The translations under genes were made by a program, and so were the position numbers. A stretch of 64,000 nucleotides of DNA from Sipunculus nudus (taxonomy: Eukaryota > Annelida > Sipuncula > Golfingiida > Sipunculidae), in NCBI GenBank assembly GCA_026874595.1, contig CM049322.1, positions 10,752,400 through 10,816,399 of the forward strand, given 5' to 3'. The notes under the pieces were generated by a model that did no database searches, was not told the DNA's origin, and saw nothing but the letters and a program-made list of their open reading frames with translations. Shown here piece by piece: positions 35,671 through 49,964 of this stretch. Position 1 is the first letter of the stretch, and each line of letters starts with the position of its first letter.

Positions 35671-38600
35671 CCACGAATATGTTACCTTGTATATGTTATC
35701 TGATCGTGGGAGGTTTACTTAATCAAGAAAACTAAACAAAGTGCGTTTTGCATTTGCGAGATCATTTATATACCTCAAATTTTTTACATTATATTTTTTT
35801 TCTGATCACTGTGTTCGGGACGTATGTTTACTATTAATATGGGCTACGAGAATATTATGTTACCAGTTATTGTTGCGCCCCCTTGTGGGAACTACGTGTT
35901 TTAGGTGTGTGAGGAACATGGCAGCCATTAAATGTGATAACTGTTAGGCTCCTCGTTTGTGGAGCGATTGTGTCGCGTGCCTGGAATAACATCCTACAAA
36001 CACAGGGGGCCAACGTAACTATAAAAACGATGCAAAGTGTACAGTCCCTTTGCATAAATTCTTCATCTCATTAATTTCAAAGCCAGAAATAAAAATATAC
36101 ACCGTATTAGCCATGACGCTCGTTTAATTTGAAACCAAGAGAAGGAGAAAGTTAATGCTTGCAAAACAAATGATATCATTGAAATATGATAATAATTTGG
36201 TCTGCAAACATGTTACGCTTTTCCAAAAGCAGGTTTGACCATTTGCTATGAAGTTATGCAGGTGGGGCAACTTTCTCTAAATCTGCATTATTGTATATTT
36301 TGTCTTTGGATAGTGTCACAACCCAAGGTGGGGGTATTAATTATGAGGCAAAATTACCCCGGAATTAGCTAAAATCTGGGTTCTGCGGCATCCTTGTGAA
36401 GACCTCCAATGCTCCTTAATGAGCTGACCAGCTGTATCATCTGGTTATCAAAGGCCGCATTCACAGCTAGGGTGGAGACTTAAAGTAGTACACGAGGATA
36501 ATTCTGAGAAATTTGGTCTTTCATTTGCATGTTTCTTGACAGAAAGCTCAGGTTCTGAGGTGCACAAACGTGTTAACACAAAGGACCAATCGGTATCTGC
36601 TGGGACGTAAAGTTCATTCTTACTGTGTCTAACAAATGATATGTGTGCGTGTTGCAATATACACCGATACCTGTAACTGTAATTAATAAAAAAAAAATAC
36701 ACATAAAACTGCATAGAGCAGAAATGTTGTATCTGCCGGAAAGCATTCGGTTTAGCAACGGAAAAAAAGGACTATCCTGAGCCCCAATGCCTGTCATTGC
36801 GCTACGTTAGTTGAGCTCAAAACAAGACCAGTTCGAGTTGCAAGATGCACCTTGTTGCTTGCCGAAAATTTACGTTAATTGACTTTCTTTATCGGTAAAC
36901 AGTGAAAAGGAGTTTCATCGGAACCACTAATTCCCAGTACCCTTATACGACGACACATAATCTAAACTCGGATCTTTTAATATCAGATACACAAAATATA
37001 ATTTTACAAAGCAACTTGTCCTGAAAATGTTACCGCATATCCTCTTTAGTTTATTGGCGTAACCCTGTTTTGACAATTCCCAAAATCAACCAACACACGT
37101 CAGTTATTTTCCAGACTAAACCTGTAGTAAAATGTAATTCTGTTTATGAGTTGTGAACATGTATAAGATGATATTTACGTGTGGTGTTGTATACTACATG
37201 GAGATATGATAATTAAACTGCTAGTCTGTTTGAATGCTACATAGTTAATAGTATACGTAAAACAAAATATCTTTTGAACATTTATTTATGACGAAGAAGC
37301 ATACTTCAGAGGAACGATGATTGTGCCATATTTAGCTAATCGGGCTAGAATTGTAATCCTGAATTGTGATCTCTTGTCCTTTCTACTTACTATTATCTTC
37401 GTGTCCGTATCTTGAAAACCGACCTGTTTGTGCTAGAATGGCCATTCCTATACCTTTAATAAACATATCATGCTTAAACATATCAAAACATTTCATTTAG
37501 ACTTAATATCCTGTGTTTAATAAGCACACTAGAGGTAAGTAAAATATCTGCATGAATAAGATGCTCTTTTTATCATTGAGCAATATCCTTACCAAATCAA
37601 CGTGTTCTACGTACACAAATCTCTAAATCAATTTAAATCTGCATGATGCAACATTTTAAATACTCATTTGTACAACAGGAAAAGATGTATTACGATAGGT
37701 CAAAGAGTCACAAATGACCAAAGTCTATGTGGCGTGTATGTTAATTAATAACAATTAGTTTTTTTCAAGGTACCTTTTTATATTGGGTGCATATACTAAC
37801 TTATATATTTTCCTGCCTGTGAGGTTTATTTTTTTATAAGAGATTATCTTTATAATTAAAGATGCAATATTAACAATACTGTCTCTTTGATCAAGACGTA
37901 AATCATTGATATTGCATTGTGTACATTTCGGGCAGGTAAATCAATTAAACAGTTCGGTTTTTACAGACCAGATATACTGTTGCACATGTCAAATGAATCA
38001 ACGCATGTTGTGACGTTTACACCTTTATTGAGGATACACCAGCTCATTACGCACGTCATGCATAGGATAAAAACAGTGAAAGGCACAACGTGGTGAAACC
38101 ATAAGAAAAAGAATATGTGGTAATACTAAAAATGTGACAGCATACACAGATTGATAAATACACAAAAAATGCCAGAATATAAAGCTTGGAATGGATACAT
38201 CGTTATGTATCAAATATATCTCCAAATACCTTTGATTCAAAACCCTCGACATACCACAACTATATATGTAAACTACTACATTTTACATAGAATCCAACAT
38301 TCATGGATACACGGTAATGATATTAATAAACAAATATCGGAAATATCGTCACTTACAGCAAAGAGCGATCGCAGGGCAGTCAACCGATCAGGCCCTAGCG
38401 AGGGTCCAATTATGATGTAGCTGAAACCGATACACGGAAATTCAGCGCTGATAAACAATATTAAACTATTATATATCAAATGCCACGTGGTAGCGGTATC
38501 ATCACGATAGGATAAGTCCAATACCCACTCCTCGTAATACGAGTGAACTACCGACTACACATAATTTTAGCGCTAAGACAATTCATGACGGTATCTACAT

Positions 38601-39596
38601 AATATAGGGTCAGCGCGAGACCCTTCCCCCATATACGGATGTCTCGATATGCGAGTGAATTACCAACAAAGCTAAAGTTAAGAATAGTCGCAATACCTGC
38701 ATACAACAGATTATTTAATAGTACATAAAGAGGATAACTCGAATAGTTAATTATACGTATAAAGAAGGCGAGAAAATAGGTAAGCACAGTAAACTCAGTA
38801 TGCCCAGGTGTGTGTAAGGAAGTTATGGTAAGGTTGCATATCGATAATTATAGTGTGACAATGTTACAGAAAACGAATTAATAACAACTATTGACAATAT
38901 TAAGACAAATACATATCAATGTTCTTATCAATCAGCTTACTTATCACACTTCTATATAGGATAGTAAAGGGTACTAAGCAAGTATGCTACTCTTCAGTCC
39001 ATAGTCCTTATCCAAGCATGATGACAATACAAAATACAAAAATTGTGCAGTATCTCACTAGCTGTGAGATCTAAGGTAAATTATAATACACCAATATTTA
39101 TTACGTAAGACTGTGCTTTGAACACTAAATTTATACAACAACATGAGATTTGCTGACATATGGCCTGTGTCAGTAACATTTACTTTGTATATATAACGCT
39201 TGGAAGACGCTTCGAAGAAAACATTCCTCCACTCCCTATAGGACGATTGCCGGTCTCAGCGTTTGATTCGAACTGAACTGTTAATATATTCGAGCATGTA
39301 ACAAAAGCAAATGAAACTTAGCTTATCCTAAATATGCAGGTTGGATAAAGAAATATAAGAAATTAATAATGTTTTGATATATTACACTATATTGAATGTT
39401 TCATCGCAAAAAAAATAATTTGGAGAAAAGATATGCTTTGTTTTTGGTTAAAAAAAGAGAGGGACATTTTGTAAAGCCTAAATTATATTGTCTAATCAAA
39501 ATATAATTTAAACTATTTACATGTTAAAATTGACCATTTCTGATGGAAGGTCAAACTTCTGTAACACATAGACTTTTTCATGCAGCAACTAGAGTT
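35671..39596. other. Array spacer type I (between F and C)
   Basis: Near-identical to 13485-17408, with the same exon-like islands (about 36575-36675 and 38355-38450). A few single-base differences change short frames; no gene recognised. Confidence 0.7.
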
Positions 39597-41449
39597 TTAT
39601 ATCAGGTGCACAATCGTGAGGTTGGTCCCGAGCAGTTTTTCATCATCTTCCGTAGCAAGGTATTTTAAATACTCGATGGATTTATTCACCGTTGCTCTCG
39701 GTAAATTGCGGCGAGCATCTTGATCAAACAGAATGAAATTTAGCAGAGAATTTCCGATATCGTCATCGGCTAACAGGGGAGCTACAACCAGACAAACTCC
39801 AATCATCCATTTGAGACAACCAACGTGTATGGTTTGTGTATCAAAAGTTAACTAAAGAACAACATGAGGTAGTATATCAGGATTTCATCTGTAATTTTTT
39901 ATTCTACAGTTTATGATTTTATGTGCCTCGGAAACGTAATATATGAAATGAAGATGCGGAAAAAAATAACAAGGTGTGATATCATATGCATGTATATGAT
40001 ATTCATGATATATATATATATATTATATATACATATATATGTGTGTGTGTGTAAACAGTTTTTGGTGGTTTCTATTTTGGTATCAATGCCGAGGGTTCCA
40101 AGCATGCCAATATACGGGATTATGACAATATTGCATGATATTAAATGGTCAGATTTACTATTGTTTATATATGAAATGGTTTGGTATTTCATATTTATGT
40201 GAAAATAAACGGGATTTTCTATCGACCGATATAACCCAAAGTGGGCTCGACAGTATATGATTTTTATGAAATTACATGTGTGTGTGTGTGTGTAAACAGT
40301 GCTTTGTGTTTTGCTATTTTACGAATTTTGAATAATTTTCCAGCCGGAAAGGAGGTTTCCCATGGTGACTTTATATGGAGCCTATATCTAGCACGTATTT
40401 TATTTATCTCAACAATAGATTCCTGTTTGTAAACACAACAGTACTTGATGATATAATAACAATTTAACGCTTCTGAATTACAGAAGTTATTACAGGACTA
40501 ACCAATATCTAATGTGTAGAATATTTCCTGTTTGTCGTAATGTATACCATTCTCCTTCAAGGCCGCCTCCACGTGCTCGGCTGTGTTACTTTCAGACTGT
40601 GGTAACTGTCCTGCAAGATGGTTTGACACGGAATACCACCCAGCTGTGACAAAATATGTAACCCTCATTGAGATTTTGAAAGAAAATATACAGCGTTATA
40701 CATTATTTGACTCATATGTATATTGGAACGAAAATTGAATGTACACTGTGATATCTCAAACGTGTCAAGCCTCCATAATGCAATTTATTATATTTTGCAT
40801 ATCTATCACCATTGTATTCATATTCCACTGAATTAGGTATGACCCATCTAAACTTTCACAATTTTCTGATGATAAAAATAAGGTTTTTAAGAATTTTTTT
40901 TTTATTTTCTTTTAGCAAATTTTCGAAATTTTAAAACACATATGCCTCTTCTCCAACTAAAAAAAATAGTCCATAGAAAATAACACTTATAAACAAGTTT
41001 CAGATATATATTTAGTATTTCGTTTCAGTCACCACTATTTGTGCAATATATACTTACATCGGCCAGTGTCTGTTAGAGCAACTATCGACCCTTCGGGCGC
41101 AGTAATTCCGAAATATTTTCGCAGTGTTGATGCCAAATCCCTACCAACAAAATACAATGAATGGACGAAAATAATTAAATCAAATGTTTGTTTTGCATGG
41201 CCTGACTCAAGAAATTCTTCTGATTTCATCTGTAACATGTTAAATTCCACATCCGCGTATTTTGGGTTGTTGGCAATGTTAGATCTGAATCGAGTCATCT
41301 GTATTGGACTCGGTTCCACAGACGTGTACCGAACCGGACGACCAGTCGATAAGATGTAGTCCAGGATAACTTTATCCGGATCCCCTAATAAAATAGTGTT
41401 ACAGAAAAAAGCACTCATAAACACTTTTGATATATTAGCAGGGTATATG

Positions 41450-41539
<90 letters not shown>

Positions 41540-42730
41540 TATATGTAAATTTTTAATATTACAGTTACAGTTTAGTTGTTTTAGTTTTAGTTATCATTTT
41601 TTGATATTTATATAAAGATAACTAAAGTCTACCTCTTATTACTATTTCTATCACAGGGGTATCTATCACTTTTACTTTTTCTGTTACTGATATAGAAAGA
41701 TATTATAGTCAAGTTAGTGTATTATTTATGAGATTGAACTATTTAAAGTCTTAACGAGAATTATTTTTAACAAAAAAGTATTACACTATATATTTTTAGG
41801 TGGTTAGAAACGCTAATACCTATCATGAGGATGCATATATGATCTGATCACTGTTGTTTTTTTTTTCTTGCACGTATATTTTTATTTCATTACAGATGTC
41901 AACTTGTTGACATATAAGATCAGAAATGCTGGGTATACTTCTGAATGTGCACATGGGTCATGGTTGAAGGAAATGATGCACGTAACAATAATTATATATC
42001 ATCAATCGTTTACAGAAGCAGCGCCTCTGATTGTCAAGATTTTGGCCACCAAGAGCAAGATAGAGCCTAATGATGTATTCTTATATGGCTCAAACTTGCA
42101 CTGGCAGGTACTCTTGGGTATGTAGCACCAATGGACACCACCTTCATCATTCCTGACCCCTGCCTGTGTTTCCAGTCAGCACACTTTAGGCAATCATAAT
42201 GGACTAAAAAGAGTATGTTCAGTATTCTTTGCTCAAAAGCTGAATGACTAACCACACCAATCACTGCAGATTACAACTCGTTTGTGTAAAACTTGAAAAT
42301 AATTACCATGTGTTGATATATAATTGTATAATGAAAAACTGGCTCTTGTTTTCACACAATTTAAAATATTTTTATGAAATAAACTAATTAATAATCAACA
42401 TTCGAATTTCCATATAAACACATTTTATTCAAGTTAAATTCAAAAGGGTCTCATAAGAAGTTTAAATTAAAAAATAACATTGTGTGAGCAGTTGCGGTTT
42501 CAGCCACTTAAATACAATGTATATTATCTGTATTCGAATGAGTTCAACAAGAAAAACATACCAGTTCCACTTCCAACCGAAAGGATGCTTATATCTCCTG
42601 TCTCTTTCTTGAATATGGTTCTTGGGCTATGGTTTAATACATTCGTAAGCCATTCTTTGCTTGAATCCAACTGGTTCGAATATTGGTAGTAAACAAGGAG
42701 ATCCTCGTCGTAACCTGGGTACATTTCCAT
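39597..42730 (-). CDS. HNMT-like SAM methyltransferase, copy C (intact)
   Basis: Exons 42562-42730, 41058-41384, 40503-40643 and 39597-39769 give 810 bases and 269 residues, with all splice sites and phases as in copy B. Motif I reads LSVGSGTGG; VEPSPIQ and FVHSLYFVG are kept. The N-terminus follows the A/F type (PGYDEDLLVYYQYSNQLDSS) whereas exon 2 matches B closely, so the gene is a mosaic of two exon-1 lineages. Differences from B include Glu61 to Lys after motif I and Val260 to Gly in the C-terminal VTNLT, next to the putative substrate Asn262. The role is likely the same small-amine N-methylation; the Val-to-Gly change may alter binding. Confidence 0.84.
41452..41536. repeat. (TC)n-(TA)n microsatellite, intron 1 of copy C
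   Basis: About 46 bases of CT then 39 of TA, roughly twice the length of the same tract in copy B although the flanking sequence is nearly identical. Confidence 0.93.
41896..42107 (+). CDS. Antisense exon-like frame in intron 1 of copy C
   Basis: The 212 bases lie between TTACAG and a CAG|GTACTC donor, so both splice sites are present. The frame is open and differs from B by changes such as Lys/Arg, Val/Ala and Leu/Pro. Family unknown. Confidence 0.37.
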
Positions 42731-42805
42731 ACCTCCGTAGTTTAGGAATTATAATATTCCGTACTTTGTTAGTTTGTCCTTCGGTACACCTGTATAATAA
42801 GCGAG

Positions 42806-42813
42806 TATATATA
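42806..42813 (-). promoter_or_regulatory. TATA box of HNMT-like copy C
   Basis: TATATATA on the minus strand about 76 bases before the ATG, conserved in every copy. Confidence 0.5.
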
Positions 42814-45800
42814 CCACGAATATGTTACCTTGTATATGTTATCTGATCGTGGGAGGTTTACTTAATCAAGAAAACTAAACAAAGTGCGTTTTGCATTTGC
42901 GAGATCATTTATATACCTCAAATTGTTTACATTATATTTTTTTTCTGATCACTGTGTTCGGGACGTATGTTTACTATTAATGTGGGCTACGAGAATATTA
43001 TGTTACCAGTTATTGTTGCGCCCCCTTGTGGGAACTACGTGTTTTAGGTGTGTGAGGAACATGGCAGCCATTAAATGTGATAACTGTTAGGCTCCTCGTT
43101 TGTGGAGCGATTGTGTCGCGTGCCTGGAATAACATCCTACAAACACAGGGGGCCAACGTAATTATAAAAAACGATACAAAGTGTACAGTCCCTTTGCATA
43201 AATTCTTCATCTCATTAATTTCAAAGCCAGAAATAAAAATATACACCGTATTAGCCATGACGCTCGTTTAATTTGAAAACAAGAGAAGGAGAAAGTTAAT
43301 GCTTGCAAAACAAATGATATCATTGAAATATGATAATAATTTGGTCTGCAAACATGTTACGCTTTTCCAAAAGCAGGTTTGACCATTTGCTATGAAGTTA
43401 TGCAGGTGGGGGCAACTTTCTCTAAATCTGCATTATTGTATATTTTGTCTTTGGATAGTGTCACAACCCAAGGTGGGGGTATTAATTATGAGGCAAAATC
43501 ACCCCGGATTTAGCTAAAATCTGGGTTCTGCGGCATCCTTGTGAAGACCTCCAATGCTCCTTAATGAGCTGACCAGCTGTATCATCTGGTTGTCAAAGGC
43601 CGCATTCACAGCTAGGGTGGAGACTTAAAGTAGTACACGAGGATAATTCTGAGAAATTTGGTCTTTCATTTGAATGTTTATTGACAGAAAGCTCAGGTTC
43701 TGAGGTGCACAAACGTGTTAACACAAAGGACCAATCGGTATCTGCTGGGACGTAAAGTTCATTCTTACTGTGTCTAACAAATGATATGTGTGCGTGTTGC
43801 AATATACACCGATACCTGTAACTGTAATTAATAAAAAAAAAATACACATAAAACTGCATAGAGCAGAAATGTTGTATCTGCCGGAAAGCATTCGGTTTAG
43901 CAACGGAAAAAAGGACTATCCTGAGCCCCAATGCCTGTCATTGCGCTACGTTAGTTGAGCTCAAAACAAGACCAGTTCGAGTTGCAACATGCACCTTGTT
44001 GCTTGCCGAAAATTTACGTTAATTGACTTTCTTTATCGGTAAACAGTGAAAAGGAGTTTCATCGGAACCATCTAATTCCCAGTACCCTTATACGACGACA
44101 CATAATCTAAACTCGGATCTTTTAATATGAGATACACAAAATATAATTTTACAAAGCAACTTGTCCTGAAAATGTTACCGCATATCCTCTTTAGTTTATT
44201 GGCGTAACCCTGTTTTGACAATTCCCAAAATCAACCAACACACGTCAGTTATTTTCCAGACTAAACCTGTGGTTAAATGTAATTCTGTTTATGAGTTGTG
44301 AACATGTATAAGATGATATTTACGTGTGGTGTTGTATACTACATGGAGATATGATAATTAAACTGCTAGTCTGTTTGAATGCTACATAGTTAATAGTATA
44401 CGTAAAACAAAATATCTTTTTAACATTTATTTATGACGAAGAAGCATACTTCAGAGGAACGATGATTGTGCCATATTTAGCTAATCGGGCTAGAATTGTA
44501 ATCCTGAATTGTGATCTTTTGTCCTTTCTACTTACTATTATCTTCGTGTCCGTATCTTGAAAACCGACCTGTTTGTGCTAGAATGGCCATTCCTACACCT
44601 TTAATAAACATATCATGCTTAAACATATCAAAACATTTCATTTAGACTTAATATCCTGTGTTTAATAAGCACACTAGAGGTAAGTAAAATATCTGCATGA
44701 ATAAGATGCTCTATTTATCATTGAGCAATATCCTTACCAAATCAACGTGTTCTACGTACACAAATCTCTAAATCAATTTAAATCTGCATGATGCAACATT
44801 TTAAATACTCATTTGTACAACAGGAAAAGATGTATTACCTTAGGTCAAAGAGTCACAAAGAACCAAAGTCTATGTGGCGTGTATGTTAATTAATAACAAT
44901 TAGTTTTTTTTCAAGGTACCTTTTTATATTGGGTGCATATACTAACTTGTATATTTTCCTGCCTGTGAGGTTTATTTTTTATAATAGATTATCTTTATAA
45001 TTAAAGATGCAATATTAACAATACTGTCTCTTTGATCAAGACGTAAATCATTGATATTGCATTGTGTACATTTCGGGCAGGTAAATCAATTAAACAGTTC
45101 GGTTTTTACAGACCAGATATACTGTTGCACATGTCAAATGAATCAACGCATGTTGTGACGTATACACCTTTATTGAGGATACACTAGCTCATTACGCACG
45201 TCATGCATAGGATAAAAACAGTGAAAGGCACAACGTGGTGAAACCATAAGAAAAAGAATATGTGGTAATACTAAAAATGTGACAGCATACACAGATTGAT
45301 AAATACACAAAAAATGCCAGAATATAAAGCTTGGAATGGATACATCGTTATGTATCAAATATATCTCCAAATACCTTTGATTCAAAACCCTCGACAAACC
45401 ACAACTATATATGTAAACTACTTCATTTAACATAGAATCCAACATACACGGATACACGGTAATGATATTAATAAACAAATATCGGAAATATCGTCACTTA
45501 CAGCAAAGAGCGATCGCAGGGCAGTCAACCGATCAGGCCCTAGCGAGGGTCCAATTATGATGTAACTGAAACCGATACACGGAAATTCAGCGCTGATAAA
45601 CAATATTAAACTATTATATATCAAATGCCACGTGGTAGCAGTATCATCACGATAGGATAAGTCCAATACCAAATCCTCGTAATACGAGTGAACTACCGAC
45701 TACACATAATTTTAGCGCTAAGATAATTCATGACGGTATCTACATAATATAGGGTCAGCGCGAGACCCTTCCCCCATATACGGATGCCTCGATATGCGAG

Positions 45801-46741
45801 TGAATTACCAACAAAGCTAAAGTTAAGAATAGTCGCAATACCTGCATACAACAGATTATTTAATAGTACATAAAGAGGATAACTCGAATAGTTAATTATA
45901 CGTATAAAGAAGGCGAGAAAATAGGTAAGCACAGTAAACTCAGTATGCCCAGGTGTGTATAAGGAAGTTATGGTAAGGTTGCATATCGATAATTATAGTG
46001 TGACAATGTTACAGAAAACGAATTAATAACAACTATTGACAATATTATGACAAATACATACCAATGTTCTCATCAATCAGCTTACTTATCACACTTCTGT
46101 ATAGGATAGTATAGGGTACTAAGCAAGTATGCTACTCTTCAGTCCATAGTCCTTATCCAAGCATGATGACAATACAAAATACAAAAATTGTGCAGTATCT
46201 CACTAGCTGTGAGATCTAAGGTAAATTATAATACACCAATATTTGTTACGTAAGACTGTGCTTTGAACACTAAATTTATACAACAACATGAGATTTGCTG
46301 ACATATGGCCTGTGTCAGTAACATTTACTTTGTATATATAACGCTTGGAAGACGCTTCGAAGAAAACATTCCTCCACTCCCTATAGGACGATTGCCGGTC
46401 TCAGCGTTTGATTCGAACTGAACTGTTAATATATTCGAGCATGTAACAAATGCAAATGAAACTTAGCTTATCCTAAATATGCAGGTTGGATAAAGAAATA
46501 TAAGAAATTAATAATGTTTTGATATATTACACTATATTGAATGTTTCATCGCAAACAAATTAATTTGGAGAAAAGATATGCTTTGTTTTTGGTTAAAAAA
46601 AGAGAGGGACATTTTGTAAAGCCTAAATTATATTGTCTAATCAAAATATAATTTAAACTATTTACATGTTAAAATTGACCATTTCTGATGGAAGGTCAAA
46701 CTTCTGTCCCACATAGACTTTTTCATGCAGCAACTAGAGTT
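42814..46741. other. Array spacer type I (between C and D)
   Basis: Third near-identical type I spacer, with exon-like islands near 43718-43830 and 45495-45600. No recognised gene. Confidence 0.7.
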
Positions 46742-47150
46742 TTATATCAGGTGCACAATCGTGAGGTTGGTCACGAGCAGTTTTTCATCATCTTCCGTAG
46801 CAAGGTATTTTAAATACTCGACGGATTTATTCACAGTTGCTCTCGGTAAATTGCGGCGAGCATCTTGATCAAACAGAATGAAATTTAGCAGAGAATTTCC
46901 GATATCGTCATCGGCTAACAGGGGAGCTACAATCAGACAAACTCCAATCATCCATTTGAGACAACCAACGTGTATGGTTTGTGTATCAAAAGTTAACTAA
47001 AGAACAACATGAGGTATTATATCAGGATTACATCTGTAATTTTTTATTCTACAGTTTATGATTTTATGTGCCTCGGAAACGTAATATATGAAATGAAGAT
47101 ACGGAAAAAAATAGCAAGGTGTGATATCATATGCATGTATATGATATTCA

Positions 47151-47151
<1 letters not shown>

Positions 47152-47222
<71 letters not shown>
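47152..47222. repeat. (TA)n microsatellite, intron 3 of copy D
   Basis: About 70 bases of pure TA. The same site in copies B and C has only about 16-27 bases, so the tract expanded after duplication. Confidence 0.93.
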
Positions 47223-47228
<6 letters not shown>

Positions 47229-48647
47229 CATATATATGTGTGTGTGTGTAAACAGTTTTTGGTGTTTTCTATTTTGGTATCAATGCCGAGGGTTCCAAGC
47301 ATGACAATATACGGGATTATGACAATATTGCATTATATTAAATGGTCAGATTTACTATTGTTTATATATGAAATGGTTTGGTATTTCATATTTATGTGAA
47401 AATAAACGGGATTTTCTATTGGCCGATATAACCCAAAGTGGGCTCGACAGTATATGATTTTTATGAAATTACATGTGTGTGCGTGTGTGTAAACAATGTT
47501 TTGTGTTTTGCTATTTTACGAATTTTGAATAATTTTCCAGCCGGAAAGGAGGTTTCCCATGGTGACTTCATATGGAGCCTATATCTAGCACGTATTTTAT
47601 TGATCTCAACAATAGATTCCTGTTTGTAAACACAACAGTACTTGATGATATAATAACAATTTAACGCTTCTGAATTACAGAAGTTATTACAGGACTAACC
47701 AATATCTAATGTGTAGAATATTTCCTGTTTGTCGTAATGTATACCATTCTCCTTCAAGGCCGCCTCCACGTGCTCGGCTGTGTTACTTTCAGACTGTGGT
47801 AACTGTCCTGCAAGATGGTTTGACACGGAATACCACCCAGCTGTGACAAAATATGTAACCCTCATTGAGATTTTGAAAGAAAATATACAGCATTATACAT
47901 TATTTGACTCATATGTATATTGGAACGAAAATTGAATGTACACTGTGATATCTCAAACGTGTCAAGCCTCCATAATGCAATTTATTATATTTTGCATATC
48001 TATCACCATTGTATTCATATTCCACTGAATTAGGTATGACCCATCTAAACTTTTACAATTTTCTGATGATAAAAATAAGGTTTCTAAGAAGTTTTTTTTT
48101 ATTTTCTTTTAGCAAATTTTCGAAATTTTAAAACACATATGCCTCTTCTCCAACTAAAAAAAAATAGTCCATAGAAAATAACACTTATAAACAAGTTTCA
48201 GATATATATTTAGTATTTCGTTTCAGTCACCACTATTTGTGCAATATATACTTACATCCACCAGTGTCTGTTAGAGCAACTATCGACCCTTCGGGCGCAG
48301 TAATTCCGAAATATTTTCGCAGTGTTGATGCGAAATCCCTACCAACAAAATACAATGAATGGACGAAAATAATTAAATCAAATGTTTGTTTTGCATGGCC
48401 TGACTCAAGAAATTCTTCTGATTTCATCTGTAACATGTTAAATTCCACATCCGCGTTTTTGGGTTGTTGGCAATGTTAGATCTGAATCGAGTCATCTGTA
48501 TTGGACTCGGTTCCACAGACGTGTACCGAACCGGACGACCAGTCGATAAGATGTAGTCCAGGATAACTTCATCCGGATCCCCTAATAAAATAGTGTTACA
48601 GAAAAAAAGCACGCATAAACACTTTTCATATATTAGCAGGGTATATG

Positions 48648-48650
<3 letters not shown>

Positions 48651-48720
<70 letters not shown>

Positions 48721-48721
48721 A
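48651..48721. repeat. (TC)n-(TA)n microsatellite, intron 1 of copy D
   Basis: About 45 bases of CT and 26 of TA at the same position as in the other copies. Confidence 0.93.
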
Positions 48722-49079
48722 AGTATATGTAAATTTTTAATATTACAGTTACAGTTTAGTTGTTTTAGTTTTAGTTATCATTTTTGATATTTATATAAAG
48801 ATAACTAAAGTTTACCTCTTATTACTATTTCTATCACAGGGGTATCTGTCACTTTTACTTTTTCTGTTACTGATATAGAAAGATATAATAGTCAAGTTAG
48901 TGTATTATTTATGAGATTGAACTATTTAAAGTCTTAACGAGAATTATTTTTAACAAAAAAGTATTACACTATATATGTTTAGGTGGTTAGAAACGCTAAT
49001 ACCTATCATGAGGATGTATATATGATCTGATCACTGTTGTTTTTTTTTTTCTTGCACGTATATTTTTATTTCATTACAG

Positions 49080-49291
49080 ATGTCAACTTGTTGACATATA
49101 AGATCAGAAATGCTGGGTATACTTCTGAATATGCACATGGGTCATGGTTGAAGGAAATGATGCACGTAACAATAATTATATATTATCAATCGTTTACAGA
49201 AGCAGCGCCTCTGATTGTCAAGATTTTGGTCACCAAGAGCAAGATAGAGCTTAATGATGTATTCTTATATGGCTCAAACTTGCACTGGCAG
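49080..49291 (+). CDS. Antisense exon-like frame in intron 1 of copy D
   Basis: 212 bases, open, with TTACAG before it and CAG|GTACTC after it; one Cys/Tyr difference from B and C in the early part. Family unknown. Confidence 0.36.
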
Positions 49292-49955
49292 GTACTCTTG
49301 GGTATGTAGCACCAATGGACACCACCTTCATCATTCCTGACCCCTGCCTGTGTTTACAGTCAGCACACTTTAGTATTCTTTGCTTAAAAGCTGAATGACC
49401 AACCACATCAATCACTGCAGATTAAAACTCGTTTGTGTAAAACTTGAAAATAATTACCATGTGTTGATATATAATTGTATAATGAAAAACTGGCTCTTGT
49501 TTTCACACAATATAAAATATTTTTATGAAATAAACTAATAAATAATCAACATTCGAATTTCCATATAAACACATTTTATTTAAGTTAAATTCAAAAGGGT
49601 CTCATAAGAAGTTTATATTAAAAAATTACATTGTGTGAGCAGTTGCGGTTTCAGCCACTTAAATACGATGTATATCATCTGTATTCGAATGAGTTCAATA
49701 AGAAATACATACCAGGTCCACTTCCAACTGAAAGGATGCTTATATCTCCTGTCTCTTTCTTGAATATGGTTCTTGGGCTATGGTTTAATACATTCTTAAG
49801 CCATTCTTTGCTTGATTCCAACATGTTCGAATATTGGTAGTAAACATGGAGATCATGGTCGTAACCTGGGTACATTTCCATACCTCCGTAGTTTTGGAAT
49901 TATTATATTCCGTACTTTGTCAATTTGTCTTTCGGTACACCTGTACAATAAACGA

Positions 49956-49964
49956 TTATATATA
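49956..49964 (-). promoter_or_regulatory. TATA box of HNMT-like copy D
   Basis: TATATATAA on the minus strand about 75 bases before the ATG, as in copy B. Confidence 0.48.

Larger units (their letters stand above)
35190..42340 (-). repeat. Segmental duplication unit, about 7.15 kb (first of tandem pair)
   Basis: From about 35190 the sequence becomes a near copy of 13004 onward (offset about 22186) and of 42340 onward (offset about 7145). Each unit runs from intron 1 and exon 1 of one HNMT-like gene across a spacer to exons 4, 3 and 2 of the next. Confidence 0.85.
46742..49881 (-). pseudogene. HNMT-like copy D, one-base frameshift in exon 2
   Basis: Exons 49713-49881, 48256-48581, 47700-47840 and 46742-46914. 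Exon 2 has 326 instead of 327 bases: the run at about 48456-48460 lost one base (CGCGTTTTTGGG against CGCGTATTTTGGG). That shifts the frame after the NNPK segment, upstream of the FVHSLYFVG motif. All splice sites, exon 1 (B-type, SVGSGPG) and exon 4 are otherwise intact, so the break is recent or an assembly error. As read, no complete enzyme is made. Confidence 0.75.
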
